Source of the DNA: an uncultured Eubacteriales bacterium
GTDB taxonomy: Bacteria; Bacillota; Clostridia; Lachnospirales; Lachnospiraceae
DNA: 47,797 bases
Assembly (NCBI GenBank): GCA_900320615.1
Contig: ONSX01000005.1
Location: 1-47,797, forward strand
Direction: 5' to 3'
Positions 35,002 to 42,409 of this stretch are shown piece after piece. Below the pieces are notes generated by a model that was not told the DNA's origin, did not search any database, and saw nothing but the letters and a program-made list of their open reading frames with translations. Numbering within the stretch: position 1 is the stretch's first letter; every line of letters starts with the position of its first letter. The translations under genes were made by a program, and so were the position numbers.

Positions 35002-35065
35002 AAGAGAGACTGACTGGTCGCCAGGTTGTTTTTACCCTGTAACTTTATAATAGGAGGAGAAGAAG

Positions 35066-35347
35066 ATGCGATTTATATATCCTGCAATATTTGAAAAAAA
35101 GGAGGACGGCACTTTCCACGCCTCGTTTCCGGATCTCGAGGACTGTGAGGCGGACGGGGATTCATTTGAGGAGCTCATGAAGAATGCCAATGAGGCGATG
35201 TTCAACTGGATCGACATCGAGCTTCACGAGGAAGACCCCTGCCTGCCGCCGGCATCCTATCCGGATGAGATTCATCTTGCAAACGACAGGCAGAGTGTCC
35301 ACAATATTCTGGTCCACTACCGGATGGTGGAAGGCTGGGACGAGTGA
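35066..35347 (+). CDS. HicB-like antitoxin-fold protein, no HicA partner
   Basis: A 93-residue protein with the HicB partial RNase-H-like fold: FPAIFEKKEDG-type opening, FPDLEDCEADGDSFEELMKNANEAM, WIDIELHEE. The C-terminal part (from about 70) shows no clear ribbon-helix-helix or Xre domain. A small toxin of the HicA type (about 60 residues, one dsRBD) would be expected next to it; neither flank encodes one. It may be an orphan antitoxin-like regulator, as is common in Firmicutes. A strong AGGAGG lies upstream. Confidence 0.72.
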   Translation: MRFIYPAIFEKKEDGTFHASFPDLEDCEADGDSFEELMKNANEAMFNWIDIELHEEDPCLPPASYPDEIHLANDRQSVHNILVHYRMVEGWDE

Positions 35348-35468
35348 GGTGCCCGCGCGGCATGGCGCGTCAGTGGCAGCACCGGACCGGGCGGACAGAA
35401 GGCTGAAGCTGCGTCATCAGTCCTTGTCCGTATCGGATCTGGCGGATCCGGCGGCTGGAGATGCTCAC

Positions 35469-36650
35469 TCAGCTCCAGTCAGCATGAGGCCGCTCCGTCA
35501 GGCGCCTGAGCACCCGGCAGACATGTCCGACCGGAAGGCCCACAACATTGCTGTAATCTCCGTCTATACCCTGAATATACGCGGCAAAATGCCCCTGGAT
35601 CGCGTAGGCGCCCGCCTTGTCCATGGGCTCATCGGAGCCTGCATACGCGAGGATTTCCTCTTCCGTCATCGGATAGACGCGGACGGACGTCTTTTCAACA
35701 AATGAAAACTCTTCCAGTGCGGGAAGGTCTCTGACAGATCCGGTGAATACTTCCGGATGAACGTGAGAAATTCTCCGGGGCTCTTCCTCTGCGTAACCTT
35801 CGGCAGTCACCGGATATCCGATGCGCAGAATTGTCACACCTGTGCAGACCTCGTGTTTCTTTCCAGCGATGAGTCGGATCATATCGGCGGCTTCCTCATG
35901 GGTGCGCGGCTTGCCGAGGACCCGTCCCTCAGCCGCCACGATTGTGTCCGCGCCGATAATCAGAGTGCCCTCGGGGCAGAGCTCATAGCGGCCTGTATCT
36001 TCAGAAGGCATGGGAGCATCCGAGAAGCGGCCGGCGATGTCATATGCCTTCTGCCGGGCGAGTTCCCGGACAACACCCTCCGGGTCAGAGAACTTCGGAT
36101 GTTCCGGAAGAAGGCTTGGAATGATTTCCGGAAGAAGATCAACCCTCTCAAGGAGCTCGCGGCGCCTCGGAGAGGCGGATGCGAGAATGAGTCGCGGGAG
36201 AAGAGCAGAAGAGACAAGATGATCGCCGTGATAGACAAGACGGAGATGGAAGAACGGCCGGTTTTTCCGGATCTCCCCGAAGAAAATCTGGTCGCCCTCC
36301 CACTGGGGGAGAGAAGGAATCTCTTCCTTCGGGATCCACTTGAGCACACCCTCATTGCAGTCAGTGAGAGAGCCGGTGAAGCTGTCCGCCGTGTAGAGGT
36401 ACATGACCTCAGAGACCCAGCGATCTGAAATAAAGTCCACCGTTCCGCGCAGACGGAGCGAGGTGAGCGTGAGCCCTGTCTCCTCGAGAACCTCCCGCCG
36501 GACGCACATCTCAGGTGTCTCACCAGGCTCGAGGTGGCCGCCGACGCCGACCCATTTTCCCTCGTTTAAGTCATTTTTTTTCTTAATACGGTGCAGCATG
36601 AGATACGCATCGTTGTGCTCGATATAACAGAGCGTCGTTTCTGTGTACAT
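35469..36650 (-). CDS. NUDIX hydrolase fused to Maf-type nucleotide pyrophosphatase
   Basis: A 393-residue two-domain housekeeping enzyme. Residues 1-150: a NUDIX (MutT-like) domain with a complete Nudix box at 37-60 (GGHLEPGE...REVLEETGL). Residues 153-390: a Maf domain with LASASPRRRELL, GADTIVAAEGRVLGKP and DKAGAYAIQG. Maf proteins hydrolyse dTTP/UTP or m7GTP and other modified nucleotides; MutT-type enzymes remove oxidised purine nucleotides. Fusion of both suggests combined nucleotide-pool cleaning. The Maf half has a modest insertion (about 285-315) before the FVEKTSV strand. CGGAGG lies 6 nt before the ATG. It is convergent with the HicB-like gene. Confidence 0.9.
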   Translation of the reverse strand: MYTETTLCYIEHNDAYLMLHRIKKKNDLNEGKWVGVGGHLEPGETPEMCVRREVLEETGLTLTSLRLRGTVDFISDRWVSEVMYLYTADSFTGSLTDCNEGVLKWIPKEEIPSLPQWEGDQIFFGEIRKNRPFFHLRLVYHGDHLVSSALLPRLILASASPRRRELLERVDLLPEIIPSLLPEHPKFSDPEGVVRELARQKAYDIAGRFSDAPMPSEDTGRYELCPEGTLIIGADTIVAAEGRVLGKPRTHEEAADMIRLIAGKKHEVCTGVTILRIGYPVTAEGYAEEEPRRISHVHPEVFTGSVRDLPALEEFSFVEKTSVRVYPMTEEEILAYAGSDEPMDKAGAYAIQGHFAAYIQGIDGDYSNVVGLPVGHVCRVLRRLTERPHADWS

Positions 36651-36871
36651 AGATACCTCCGTTCAGCTTATATTCCTGTTTTTTTTGTAACTGCTACCAA
36701 GCTTAATCCCTGGGAAGCCAGACTGCAAGTTTCGCGCTGCGCGTGGATGTGGTAATATGTATCTATCCGGCATCCCGGAGACTTGAGGAAGATGCAGGGG
36801 GAGCCTGTCATCCTTCACTTTTCGCAATTCTCCGAGTCTGGAGTACTGAATATCGCAACGAGGAGACTGAT

Positions 36872-37921
36872 ATGATCGCTGGCATGACATACTACCAGAT
36901 TCTCTGGTACTTCCTTCTGTACTCGTTTGGCGGCTGGGTCGTCGAGGTCGTCTATCACGCCGTGAAGCTCGGAAAGATCGTAAACAGAGGATTCCTGAAC
37001 GGGCCGGTCTGTCCGGTCTACGGCTTCGGTATGATCGGAGTCCTCAGTGTCATCCATGAGTTGGGCCGGGTGGCAGGCGGTCTCAATCTCTCCGCCGATG
37101 GAACCGGAAGAGAGACCTGGGTCGACGTCCTTGCTCTCTTCCTGATCGGAATGGCGCTGACGACCGCTGTCGAGTTGATCGCCGGGTGGCTCCTTGACAT
37201 CCTGTTCCACACGAGATGGTGGGACTACAGCAATCTTCCATTCAATTTCCACGGCTATATCTGCCTCAAATTCAGTATTATCTGGGGATTTGCCGTCGTC
37301 TTCATCGTGCGGCTTGTTCATCCGTCTCTCGGGGCGGGAACAGTCGCGATGATACCCGTGCGAACAGGCTGGTGGCTGCTTCTCATTTTCTACTGCGCGT
37401 ACGGGGCCGATCTCGTCGTCACGGTGCTTACGATTGTCGGACTGAACAGAAAGCTTGCGCAGATCGATGAGCTCCGGAAGTCGATGCGGAAGGTCAGCGA
37501 CAATATGACAGATGTGATCGCGGGGGCAAGTATCAGCACGGCACAGCGGCTCCAGGAAGGGCAGGTGCAGGCAGCCCTCGGGAAGGCGGAGATTATGGAC
37601 CGGATCGGCGAGGAGCACGGACTCCGGAAGGAGGAGAAGGCAATCGAGCGCGCCGAGTACAAGGCGAGGGCGGACCGCATCGCGGACCATGCGCAGGAGG
37701 CCGCCGGGGAGGCGAGGAGGCGCGCAAATGCGCTCAAGAATTCGGTTATGCGGAGAGGCCACTCGGGTGCGGCGAGAATCATGCGGGCTTTCCCGCAGAT
37801 GGAAAATCATGACCACAGCAGCGCCCTCATGGGACTGAAATCGCTTCTGGACAAGCCGATGGAGGCGGACCTCTTCGATGAGATGGACAGACAGGAACAC
37901 GACAATGATCACAAGGAGTAA
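36872..37921 (+). CDS. putative ABC transporter permease, CmpB family membrane protein
   Basis: A 349-residue protein. The first 210 residues contain five or six membrane helices with the family signature YSFGGWVVEVVYHAVKLG and NRGFLNGPVCPVYGFG, followed by WWDYSNLPFNFHGYICL, found in PF06541-type (CmpB) proteins, which are annotated as permeases though no ABC partner is present. The remainder (about 220-349) is a long charged, helix-forming cytosolic tail. ATG at 36872 with GAGGAGA upstream; the frame is open 43 codons further up without family similarity. The next small gene starts 3 nt after its stop. Confidence 0.78.
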   Translation: MIAGMTYYQILWYFLLYSFGGWVVEVVYHAVKLGKIVNRGFLNGPVCPVYGFGMIGVLSVIHELGRVAGGLNLSADGTGRETWVDVLALFLIGMALTTAVELIAGWLLDILFHTRWWDYSNLPFNFHGYICLKFSIIWGFAVVFIVRLVHPSLGAGTVAMIPVRTGWWLLLIFYCAYGADLVVTVLTIVGLNRKLAQIDELRKSMRKVSDNMTDVIAGASISTAQRLQEGQVQAALGKAEIMDRIGEEHGLRKEEKAIERAEYKARADRIADHAQEAAGEARRRANALKNSVMRRGHSGAARIMRAFPQMENHDHSSALMGLKSLLDKPMEADLFDEMDRQEHDNDHKE

Positions 37922-37924
37922 ATC

Positions 37925-38116
37925 ATGAAGACATTTTTTCTCGCAGGCGTGACAGTCGGCATTATCGGTATCGTGGTCACAGAGATTCTTCTGTGCTATG
38001 CCCTGATCCGGAAGGAGAAGAGCAGAATCTCGACGAGAAGGTGCGGGGAGCTGACAATCTTTTTTTTCGGGATTCTGGTGATCAGCGCCACGGCGCTGAT
38101 GGTTCTATATAAGTAA
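37925..38116 (+). CDS. small two-helix membrane protein, unknown function
   Basis: A 63-residue protein with two predicted membrane helices (5-27 and 43-61) joined by a basic loop RKEKSRISTRR. AAGGAG for it lies inside the end of the preceding gene and its ATG is 3 nt after that stop, so the two are co-translated. Not recognised. A strong terminator follows. Confidence 0.6.
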   Translation: MKTFFLAGVTVGIIGIVVTEILLCYALIRKEKSRISTRRCGELTIFFFGILVISATALMVLYK

Positions 38117-38122
38117 ACATGG

Positions 38123-38167
38123 AAAAAGGGCTGTGAAAAACGAAAATCGTTTTTCACAGCCCTTTTT
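38123..38167. terminator. bidirectional terminator between the membrane-protein pair and the ANTAR gene
   Basis: A near-perfect inverted repeat with A/T ends: AAAAAGGGCTGTG... and ...CACAGCCCTTTTT, 21-bp stem with a 3-nt loop. It serves convergent transcripts on both strands. Confidence 0.95.
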
Positions 38168-38234
38168 CTGATCCGCGTTCATAAGACCGGCGGATCCCGG
38201 TCATTCATATCGGAATGCATATGTCAGAAACCGT

Positions 38235-38771
38235 TCAGCTCAGAGCGGTCAGAATCATCTGTGCGACATCCGGCATTGGTGTTGAGGTCTCCATGCTGCG
38301 CTTCTGGATAAACCGGTATGCCTGATCCTCTGTCATGGAATTCTTTTCCATCAGAAGTTCCTTGGCGGTTGTGATTACCTGTTTTTCTTCCTCTGTGCGC
38401 TTCGGCACACTGGCCGCAACGATGCGTTCATCGAGCTGCATCAGAATTCTGACGCATCCGAGCAGTTCTCCGGAATGAACCGGAAGTGCAACACGGAAAA
38501 ATCTGTCACTGACACAGTTCTCCATCTCTGTGGGGCGCGCGAGCAGAAGATACTGCGCGTCGTCATACAGAAGATCTACGAATTCATCGGCCGTCATATC
38601 TGTCAGCCTTGCTGACAGAATGACAACACCGCCGCCCATGCGCTTGATTGCGCGGATTGCCTCCCGGCCGGACTGACAGACATTCCGGATTTCGATACCG
38701 TTGCGCTGCAGCATGCCTGCGATTGATTCGCGAAGCGTCTCATTTGCAATTGCAATGACGATCCGGGTCAT
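38235..38771 (-). CDS. ANTAR-domain protein with degenerate receiver (probable RNA-binding antiterminator)
   Basis: A 178-residue protein: a receiver-like domain (1-115) and a C-terminal ANTAR domain (about 118-175: AKELLMEKNSMTEDQAYRF). ANTAR proteins bind paired hairpins in leader RNAs and prevent termination. The receiver lacks the usual acidic pocket (VIAIANE instead of a DD pair), and where the phospho-acceptor Asp is expected after VVIL it has Ser53, so it is unlikely to be controlled by phosphorylation. ATG at 38771 with GAGGAGG upstream. It follows glnA on the same strand by about 100 bp, as seen in other Clostridia, suggesting control of glutamine synthetase expression. Confidence 0.88.
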   Translation of the reverse strand: MTRIVIAIANETLRESIAGMLQRNGIEIRNVCQSGREAIRAIKRMGGGVVILSARLTDMTADEFVDLLYDDAQYLLLARPTEMENCVSDRFFRVALPVHSGELLGCVRILMQLDERIVAASVPKRTEEEKQVITTAKELLMEKNSMTEDQAYRFIQKRSMETSTPMPDVAQMILTALS

Positions 38772-38815
38772 GGCCTGTCCTCCTCTTTCGTATAAGTGGA
38801 AACAACCGGGCACCG

Positions 38816-38855
38816 TTCCGCCGGGACAGTCGCGTGCTTCTCATTTCCGGCGGAA
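38816..38855 (-). other. hairpin between glnA and the ANTAR gene
   Basis: TTCCGCCGG (38816-38824) and CCGGCGGAA (38847-38855) form a perfect 9-bp stem with a 22-nt loop. No T run follows on the minus strand. It could lower expression of the ANTAR gene relative to glnA or be bound by the protein itself. Confidence 0.5.
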
Positions 38856-38873
38856 TACGGTATCCGGATAAAG

Positions 38874-40202
38874 TCAGATTGTTACCATGTACTTCTTAAG
38901 TTCCCACTCGCTGACCTGTGTGCGGTACTCGTCCCACTCAGCTGTCTTGCCGGCGATGTACTGCTCGAATACATGGTCACCGAGAACGCTTGTGATGAGC
39001 TCATCTGCGGACATAGCGTCGAGCGCTTCCTTCAGAGTTCCCGGAAGAGAATCGATTCCTGCCATTCGCCTCGTCTCAGCGGACATCTCGAAGATGTTCT
39101 CCGTGATTTCATCCGGAGGAGTCATGCCCTTCTCGATGCCGTCGAGCCCTGCTGCGAGGCAGACAGCGAGAGCCAGATACGGGTTGCAGGACGGATCCGG
39201 GCAGCGAAGCTCGACACGTGTCGCAGCGCCTCTGGATGCCGGAATACGGATCAGAGCGGAGCGGTTCGAAGCGGACCATGCGAGGTAGCACGGAGCCTCA
39301 TAGCCCGGTACCAGACGCTTGTAGGAATTGACAAGCGGGTTCGTGATCGCTGTGATTCCCTTGATGTGAGCGAGGATGCCGGCGATGAATGAATAAGCTT
39401 CTTTGGAGAGCTTCCGGTCGCCATTCTCATCGAAGAAGACGTTTCTGCCATCCTTGAAGAGAGACATGTTGATGTGCATGCCGGAACCATTGACACCATA
39501 GAGAGGCTTCGGCATAAATGTCGCGTGCAGGCCGTTTCTTGCAGCGAGCACCTTGACGGCGAGCTTGAAAGTCATGATCTTGTCAGCGGTTGCGAGAGCC
39601 TCGCCGTACTTGAAGTCGATCTCATGCTGGCCCTTTGCGACCTCGTGATGCGAAGCCTCGATCTCATAGCCGAGCTTTTCGAGATTCAGGCAGATCTCAC
39701 GGCGCGTATCGGAGCCATGATCGATCGGAGCGAGGTCAAAGTAGCCAGCCTCATCCTGCGTGTGTGTTGTCGGTCTGCCGACTTCATCCGTCTCAAAGAG
39801 GAAGAATTCACACTCCGGGCCGACATTGAACTCATAACCCATTGCTCTGGCCTTTTCGATCTCTCTCCTGAGGACATTGCGCGGATCACCGGCGTACGGT
39901 GTGCCGTCCGGATTGTGGACGTCGCAAAGGAAACGGGCAACCTTGCTGTGCTGCGGTCTCCACGGAAGAATTGCAAAGCTGTCGAGGTCCGGATACAGGT
40001 ACTGATCGGACTCATTGATGCGCGCGAAACCTTCGATCGAAGACCCATCGATCATGATTTCGTTGTTCAGCGCTTTGCCGAGCTGTGAACGTGTGATCGC
40101 CACATTCTTCAGCTGGCCGAAGATATCCGTGAACTGCATACGAATAAATTCCACATCATTTTCATCTGCGATACGGATGATATCGTCTTTCGTATAACTC
40201 AT
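38874..40202 (-). CDS. glnA: glutamine synthetase, type I
   Basis: Makes glutamine from glutamate, ammonia and ATP. The 442-residue length fits the GSI-alpha group of Firmicutes, which lacks the adenylylation-loop insertion of GSI-beta. Motifs: [58 protein letters not shown], and [14 protein letters not shown] near the end. ATG at 40202 with GGAGG upstream; a longer open frame reaches through the leader hairpin and is rejected. It has its own promoter and a leader with a terminator-like hairpin, and the ANTAR gene follows. Confidence 0.97.
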   Translation of the reverse strand: MSYTKDDIIRIADENDVEFIRMQFTDIFGQLKNVAITRSQLGKALNNEIMIDGSSIEGFARINESDQYLYPDLDSFAILPWRPQHSKVARFLCDVHNPDGTPYAGDPRNVLRREIEKARAMGYEFNVGPECEFFLFETDEVGRPTTHTQDEAGYFDLAPIDHGSDTRREICLNLEKLGYEIEASHHEVAKGQHEIDFKYGEALATADKIMTFKLAVKVLAARNGLHATFMPKPLYGVNGSGMHINMSLFKDGRNVFFDENGDRKLSKEAYSFIAGILAHIKGITAITNPLVNSYKRLVPGYEAPCYLAWSASNRSALIRIPASRGAATRVELRCPDPSCNPYLALAVCLAAGLDGIEKGMTPPDEITENIFEMSAETRRMAGIDSLPGTLKEALDAMSADELITSVLGDHVFEQYIAGKTAEWDEYRTQVSEWELKKYMVTI

Positions 40203-40245
40203 GATTTTTCCTCCATACAATCCGGGAAATGCATTTCGATAAGTA

Positions 40246-40288
40246 CAAAGAAAGCGAGACTGCTCCCTTCCTGGAAGCACCCTCGCTT
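40246..40288 (-). terminator. terminator-like attenuator hairpin in the glnA leader
   Basis: On the minus strand AAGCGAG (40288-40282) pairs with CTCGCTT (40258-40252), with an inner TGCT/AGCA pairing, followed by TTTCTTTGT-type U-rich sequence. It lies between the glnA promoter (start near 40295) and the ATG at 40202, so it would stop transcription before glnA unless overcome. An ANTAR protein encoded just downstream is the obvious candidate antiterminator. Confidence 0.65.
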
Positions 40289-40301
40289 ATCCATGTGATG
40301 G

Positions 40302-40331
40302 ATTATAGTGCGCTGTCTGTTTTTCTGTCAA
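40302..40331 (-). promoter_or_regulatory. promoter of glnA
   Basis: Minus-strand TTGACA (40331-40326), 18-bp spacer, TATAAT (40307-40302). Both hexamers are perfect. It lies about 90 bp after pyrG ends, so glnA has an independent start. Confidence 0.88.
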
Positions 40332-40422
40332 GCCTTTTCCGATGGGCCCTTGTTCTTTTTACTATACGTATTCCCGTTCGCACGCACCTGAAATCGCACG
40401 CATGTGAACGGGAACAGCTGCA

Positions 40423-42042
40423 TCAGGCGTGTGTGCGCTCATCCATGTGGGCAAGAGATGCCGCCACAAAGCCTCGGAAGAGCGGATGCGGGCGATTCGG
40501 GCGGGACTTGAATTCCGGATGCGCCTGCGTCGCGATGAAGAAGGTAAGGTTCGGGTTCTCGCACATCTCGACGATATGGCCGTCCGGGGATGTGCCAGAG
40601 AAGACGAGGCCGTGCTCTTCGAGGATCTGGCGGTACTCATTGTTCACTTCATATCTGTGTCTGTGGCGCTCCGTGATGTCATCCGTGCCGTACAGAGATT
40701 CCGCAAGGGAGCCTGTCTTCAGATGGCACGGATAGGAGCCGAGGCGAAGCGTGCCGCCGATGTCCGTCACGCCGTTCTGATCTGGCATCAGTGCGATGAC
40801 CGGATGAGTCGTGTCCGGATTGAACTCGATCGAGTCTGCGTCCTCAAGGCCTGCCACATGGCGGGCAAATTCAATGATGGACAGCTGCATGCCGAGGCAG
40901 AGGCCGAGATATGGAACGTTGTGCTCCCGGGCATACTGGATCGCAACGATCATTCCCTCGATGCCGCGGTCGCCGAAGCCGCCGGGGACGAGAATGCCGT
41001 CGACATCTTTGAGAAGAAGAGAAGCTGTGTCCGCTGTGACATCCTCGGACTCGATCCACTTGATGTGAACATCCGCATAGCTTGCGATGCCGCCGTGCTT
41101 TAAAGCCTCGACGACAGAGAGATACGCGTCGTGAAGGGCCGTGTATTTGCCGACAAGCGCGACTGTGACTTCCTTCTTCGGATGGCGGAGACGGGAGACC
41201 ATCTCTGTCCAGTCCGCGAGATCCGGCTGCGGGCACGGAATGTGAAGAGCCTCACAGCAGACCTGAGCCAGATGCTCTTTTTCCATCGCGAGCGGAGCTT
41301 CATAGAGGTAGTCGACGTCGAGATTCTGCAGGACATGGGATGTCGGGACATTGCAGAAGAGTGCGATCTTGTCGCGGATCGACTGCGGAACCTCCATCTC
41401 GGAGCGGCAGATGATGATGTCCGGCTGCAGCCCCATGGACTGAAGGGACTTGACGGCCATCTGTGTCGGTTTGGACTTCATCTCGCGGGAGCAGCGGAGA
41501 TACGGAAGGAGAGAGACGAGCATGAGGATCGCGTTCTCTTTTCCGACTTCCTGCTGAAACTGGCGGATTGCCTCGAGGAATGGCTGGGACTCGATGTCGC
41601 CGACTGTTCCGCCGACCTCGATGATCGCGATATGCATGGAGTCATCCGTATCATTTGTATAGAAGCGGCTCTTGATCTCATTTGTGATGTGCGGGATGAC
41701 CTGAACTGTTCCGCCGCCGTAGTCACCGCGGCGCTCCTTCTGCAGGACAGACCAGTAGACTTTGCCGGTGGTTACGTTTGCGTTGCGGCCGAGATTCTCG
41801 TCAATGAAACGCTCATAGTGGCCGAGGTCGAGATCGGTCTCAATGCCGTCCTCCGTGACATACACCTCGCCGTGCTGGATCGGGTTCATTGTGCCGGGAT
41901 CGATATTGACATACGGATCCATCTTCTGCATGGTGACCTTGTAACCGCGTGCCTTGAGAAGACGGCCGAGAGATGCTGCCGTGATTCCCTTGCCGAGTCC
42001 GGATACGACACCACCGGTAACAAATACATATTTGACTGCCAT
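40423..42042 (-). CDS. pyrG: CTP synthase
   Basis: Glutamine-dependent amination of UTP to CTP. The 539-residue enzyme has an amidoligase domain with the P-loop [23 protein letters not shown] and [23 protein letters not shown], and a C-terminal class I glutaminase with GLCLGMQ (nucleophile Cys) and HPEF (catalytic His). [12 protein letters not shown] segment has Met where most family members have His. ATG at 42042 with AAAGGAG 5 nt upstream. The leader is short, without the terminator used for pyrG attenuation in Bacillus. Confidence 0.97.
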   Translation of the reverse strand: MAVKYVFVTGGVVSGLGKGITAASLGRLLKARGYKVTMQKMDPYVNIDPGTMNPIQHGEVYVTEDGIETDLDLGHYERFIDENLGRNANVTTGKVYWSVLQKERRGDYGGGTVQVIPHITNEIKSRFYTNDTDDSMHIAIIEVGGTVGDIESQPFLEAIRQFQQEVGKENAILMLVSLLPYLRCSREMKSKPTQMAVKSLQSMGLQPDIIICRSEMEVPQSIRDKIALFCNVPTSHVLQNLDVDYLYEAPLAMEKEHLAQVCCEALHIPCPQPDLADWTEMVSRLRHPKKEVTVALVGKYTALHDAYLSVVEALKHGGIASYADVHIKWIESEDVTADTASLLLKDVDGILVPGGFGDRGIEGMIVAIQYAREHNVPYLGLCLGMQLSIIEFARHVAGLEDADSIEFNPDTTHPVIALMPDQNGVTDIGGTLRLGSYPCHLKTGSLAESLYGTDDITERHRHRYEVNNEYRQILEEHGLVFSGTSPDGHIVEMCENPNLTFFIATQAHPEFKSRPNRPHPLFRGFVAASLAHMDERTHA

Positions 42043-42091
42043 ACGTGCTCCTTTCACCTGTCATGACTTGTAATGGACCATAGATACTACC

Positions 42092-42121
42092 ATTATAAAA
42101 AACTCTACTAATATAACGCAA
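42092..42121 (-). promoter_or_regulatory. promoter of pyrG
   Basis: Minus-strand TTGCGT (42121-42116), 18-bp spacer, TATAAT (42097-42092), about 50 bp before the pyrG ATG. Divergent from asnB. Confidence 0.6.
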
Positions 42122-42208
42122 TGCATTTTTTATGTAAATACTCATTCGATTTAAATTTGGCAGCCACCTGTGTACATGATTCCGAACATGGAAATTGAAT
42201 CTGTATGC

Positions 42209-42237
42209 TTGACAGGCATTTTCTGTAGTGTTAACGT
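42209..42237 (+). promoter_or_regulatory. probable promoter of asnB
   Basis: Perfect TTGACA (42209-42214) with a weak -10 (TAACGT, 42232-42237) at 17 bp. A weak -10 may mean activator dependence. Gives a leader of about 165 nt. Confidence 0.5.
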
Positions 42238-42290
42238 CTTAACAAACCTGCATCAGGCAGGGGAAATGAAGACCGTGCATGTCCAAGGAG

Positions 42291-42340
42291 GGACAGCAGG
42301 CCTGTTCGACGGCGGACAGGTCTGTTGTCCTTTTCTATTT
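42291..42340 (+). terminator. terminator-like hairpin in the asnB leader
   Basis: GGACAGCAGGCCTGT (42291-42305) pairs with GACAGGTCTGTTGTCC (42315-42330), about 15 bp with G-T pairs and a short loop, then TTTTCTATTT. It lies between the promoter and the ATG at 42410. A smaller hairpin CCTGC/GCAGG (42247-42261) lies upstream. No T-box core (GGUGG or specifier loop) was seen. Candidate attenuator. Confidence 0.65.
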
Positions 42341-42409
42341 CATGCATAAGACACGCAGTCATGTCGAATCTGGCAGCGCGAATATTGAAAGAAGGAGGAT
42401 TGCCGCAGC

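Noticed and set aside
35026..35051. Promoter for the HicB-like gene (TTGTTT / TATAAT)
   Set aside because: The spacer is only 14 bp and the -10 touches the ribosome site, leaving essentially no leader; not convincing.
36743..36871. N-terminal extension of the CmpB-like gene
   Set aside because: No ribosome site at the upstream ATG and no similarity to the family start; the ATG at 36872 has GAGGAGA and begins a normal first membrane helix.
42043..42100. Bacillus-type pyrG attenuation leader
   Set aside because: The leader is about 45 nt and contains no terminator hairpin or G-run start.
42241..42409. T-box riboswitch before asnB
   Set aside because: No specifier loop or T-box core sequence could be found; only a small hairpin and a terminator-like stem are present.
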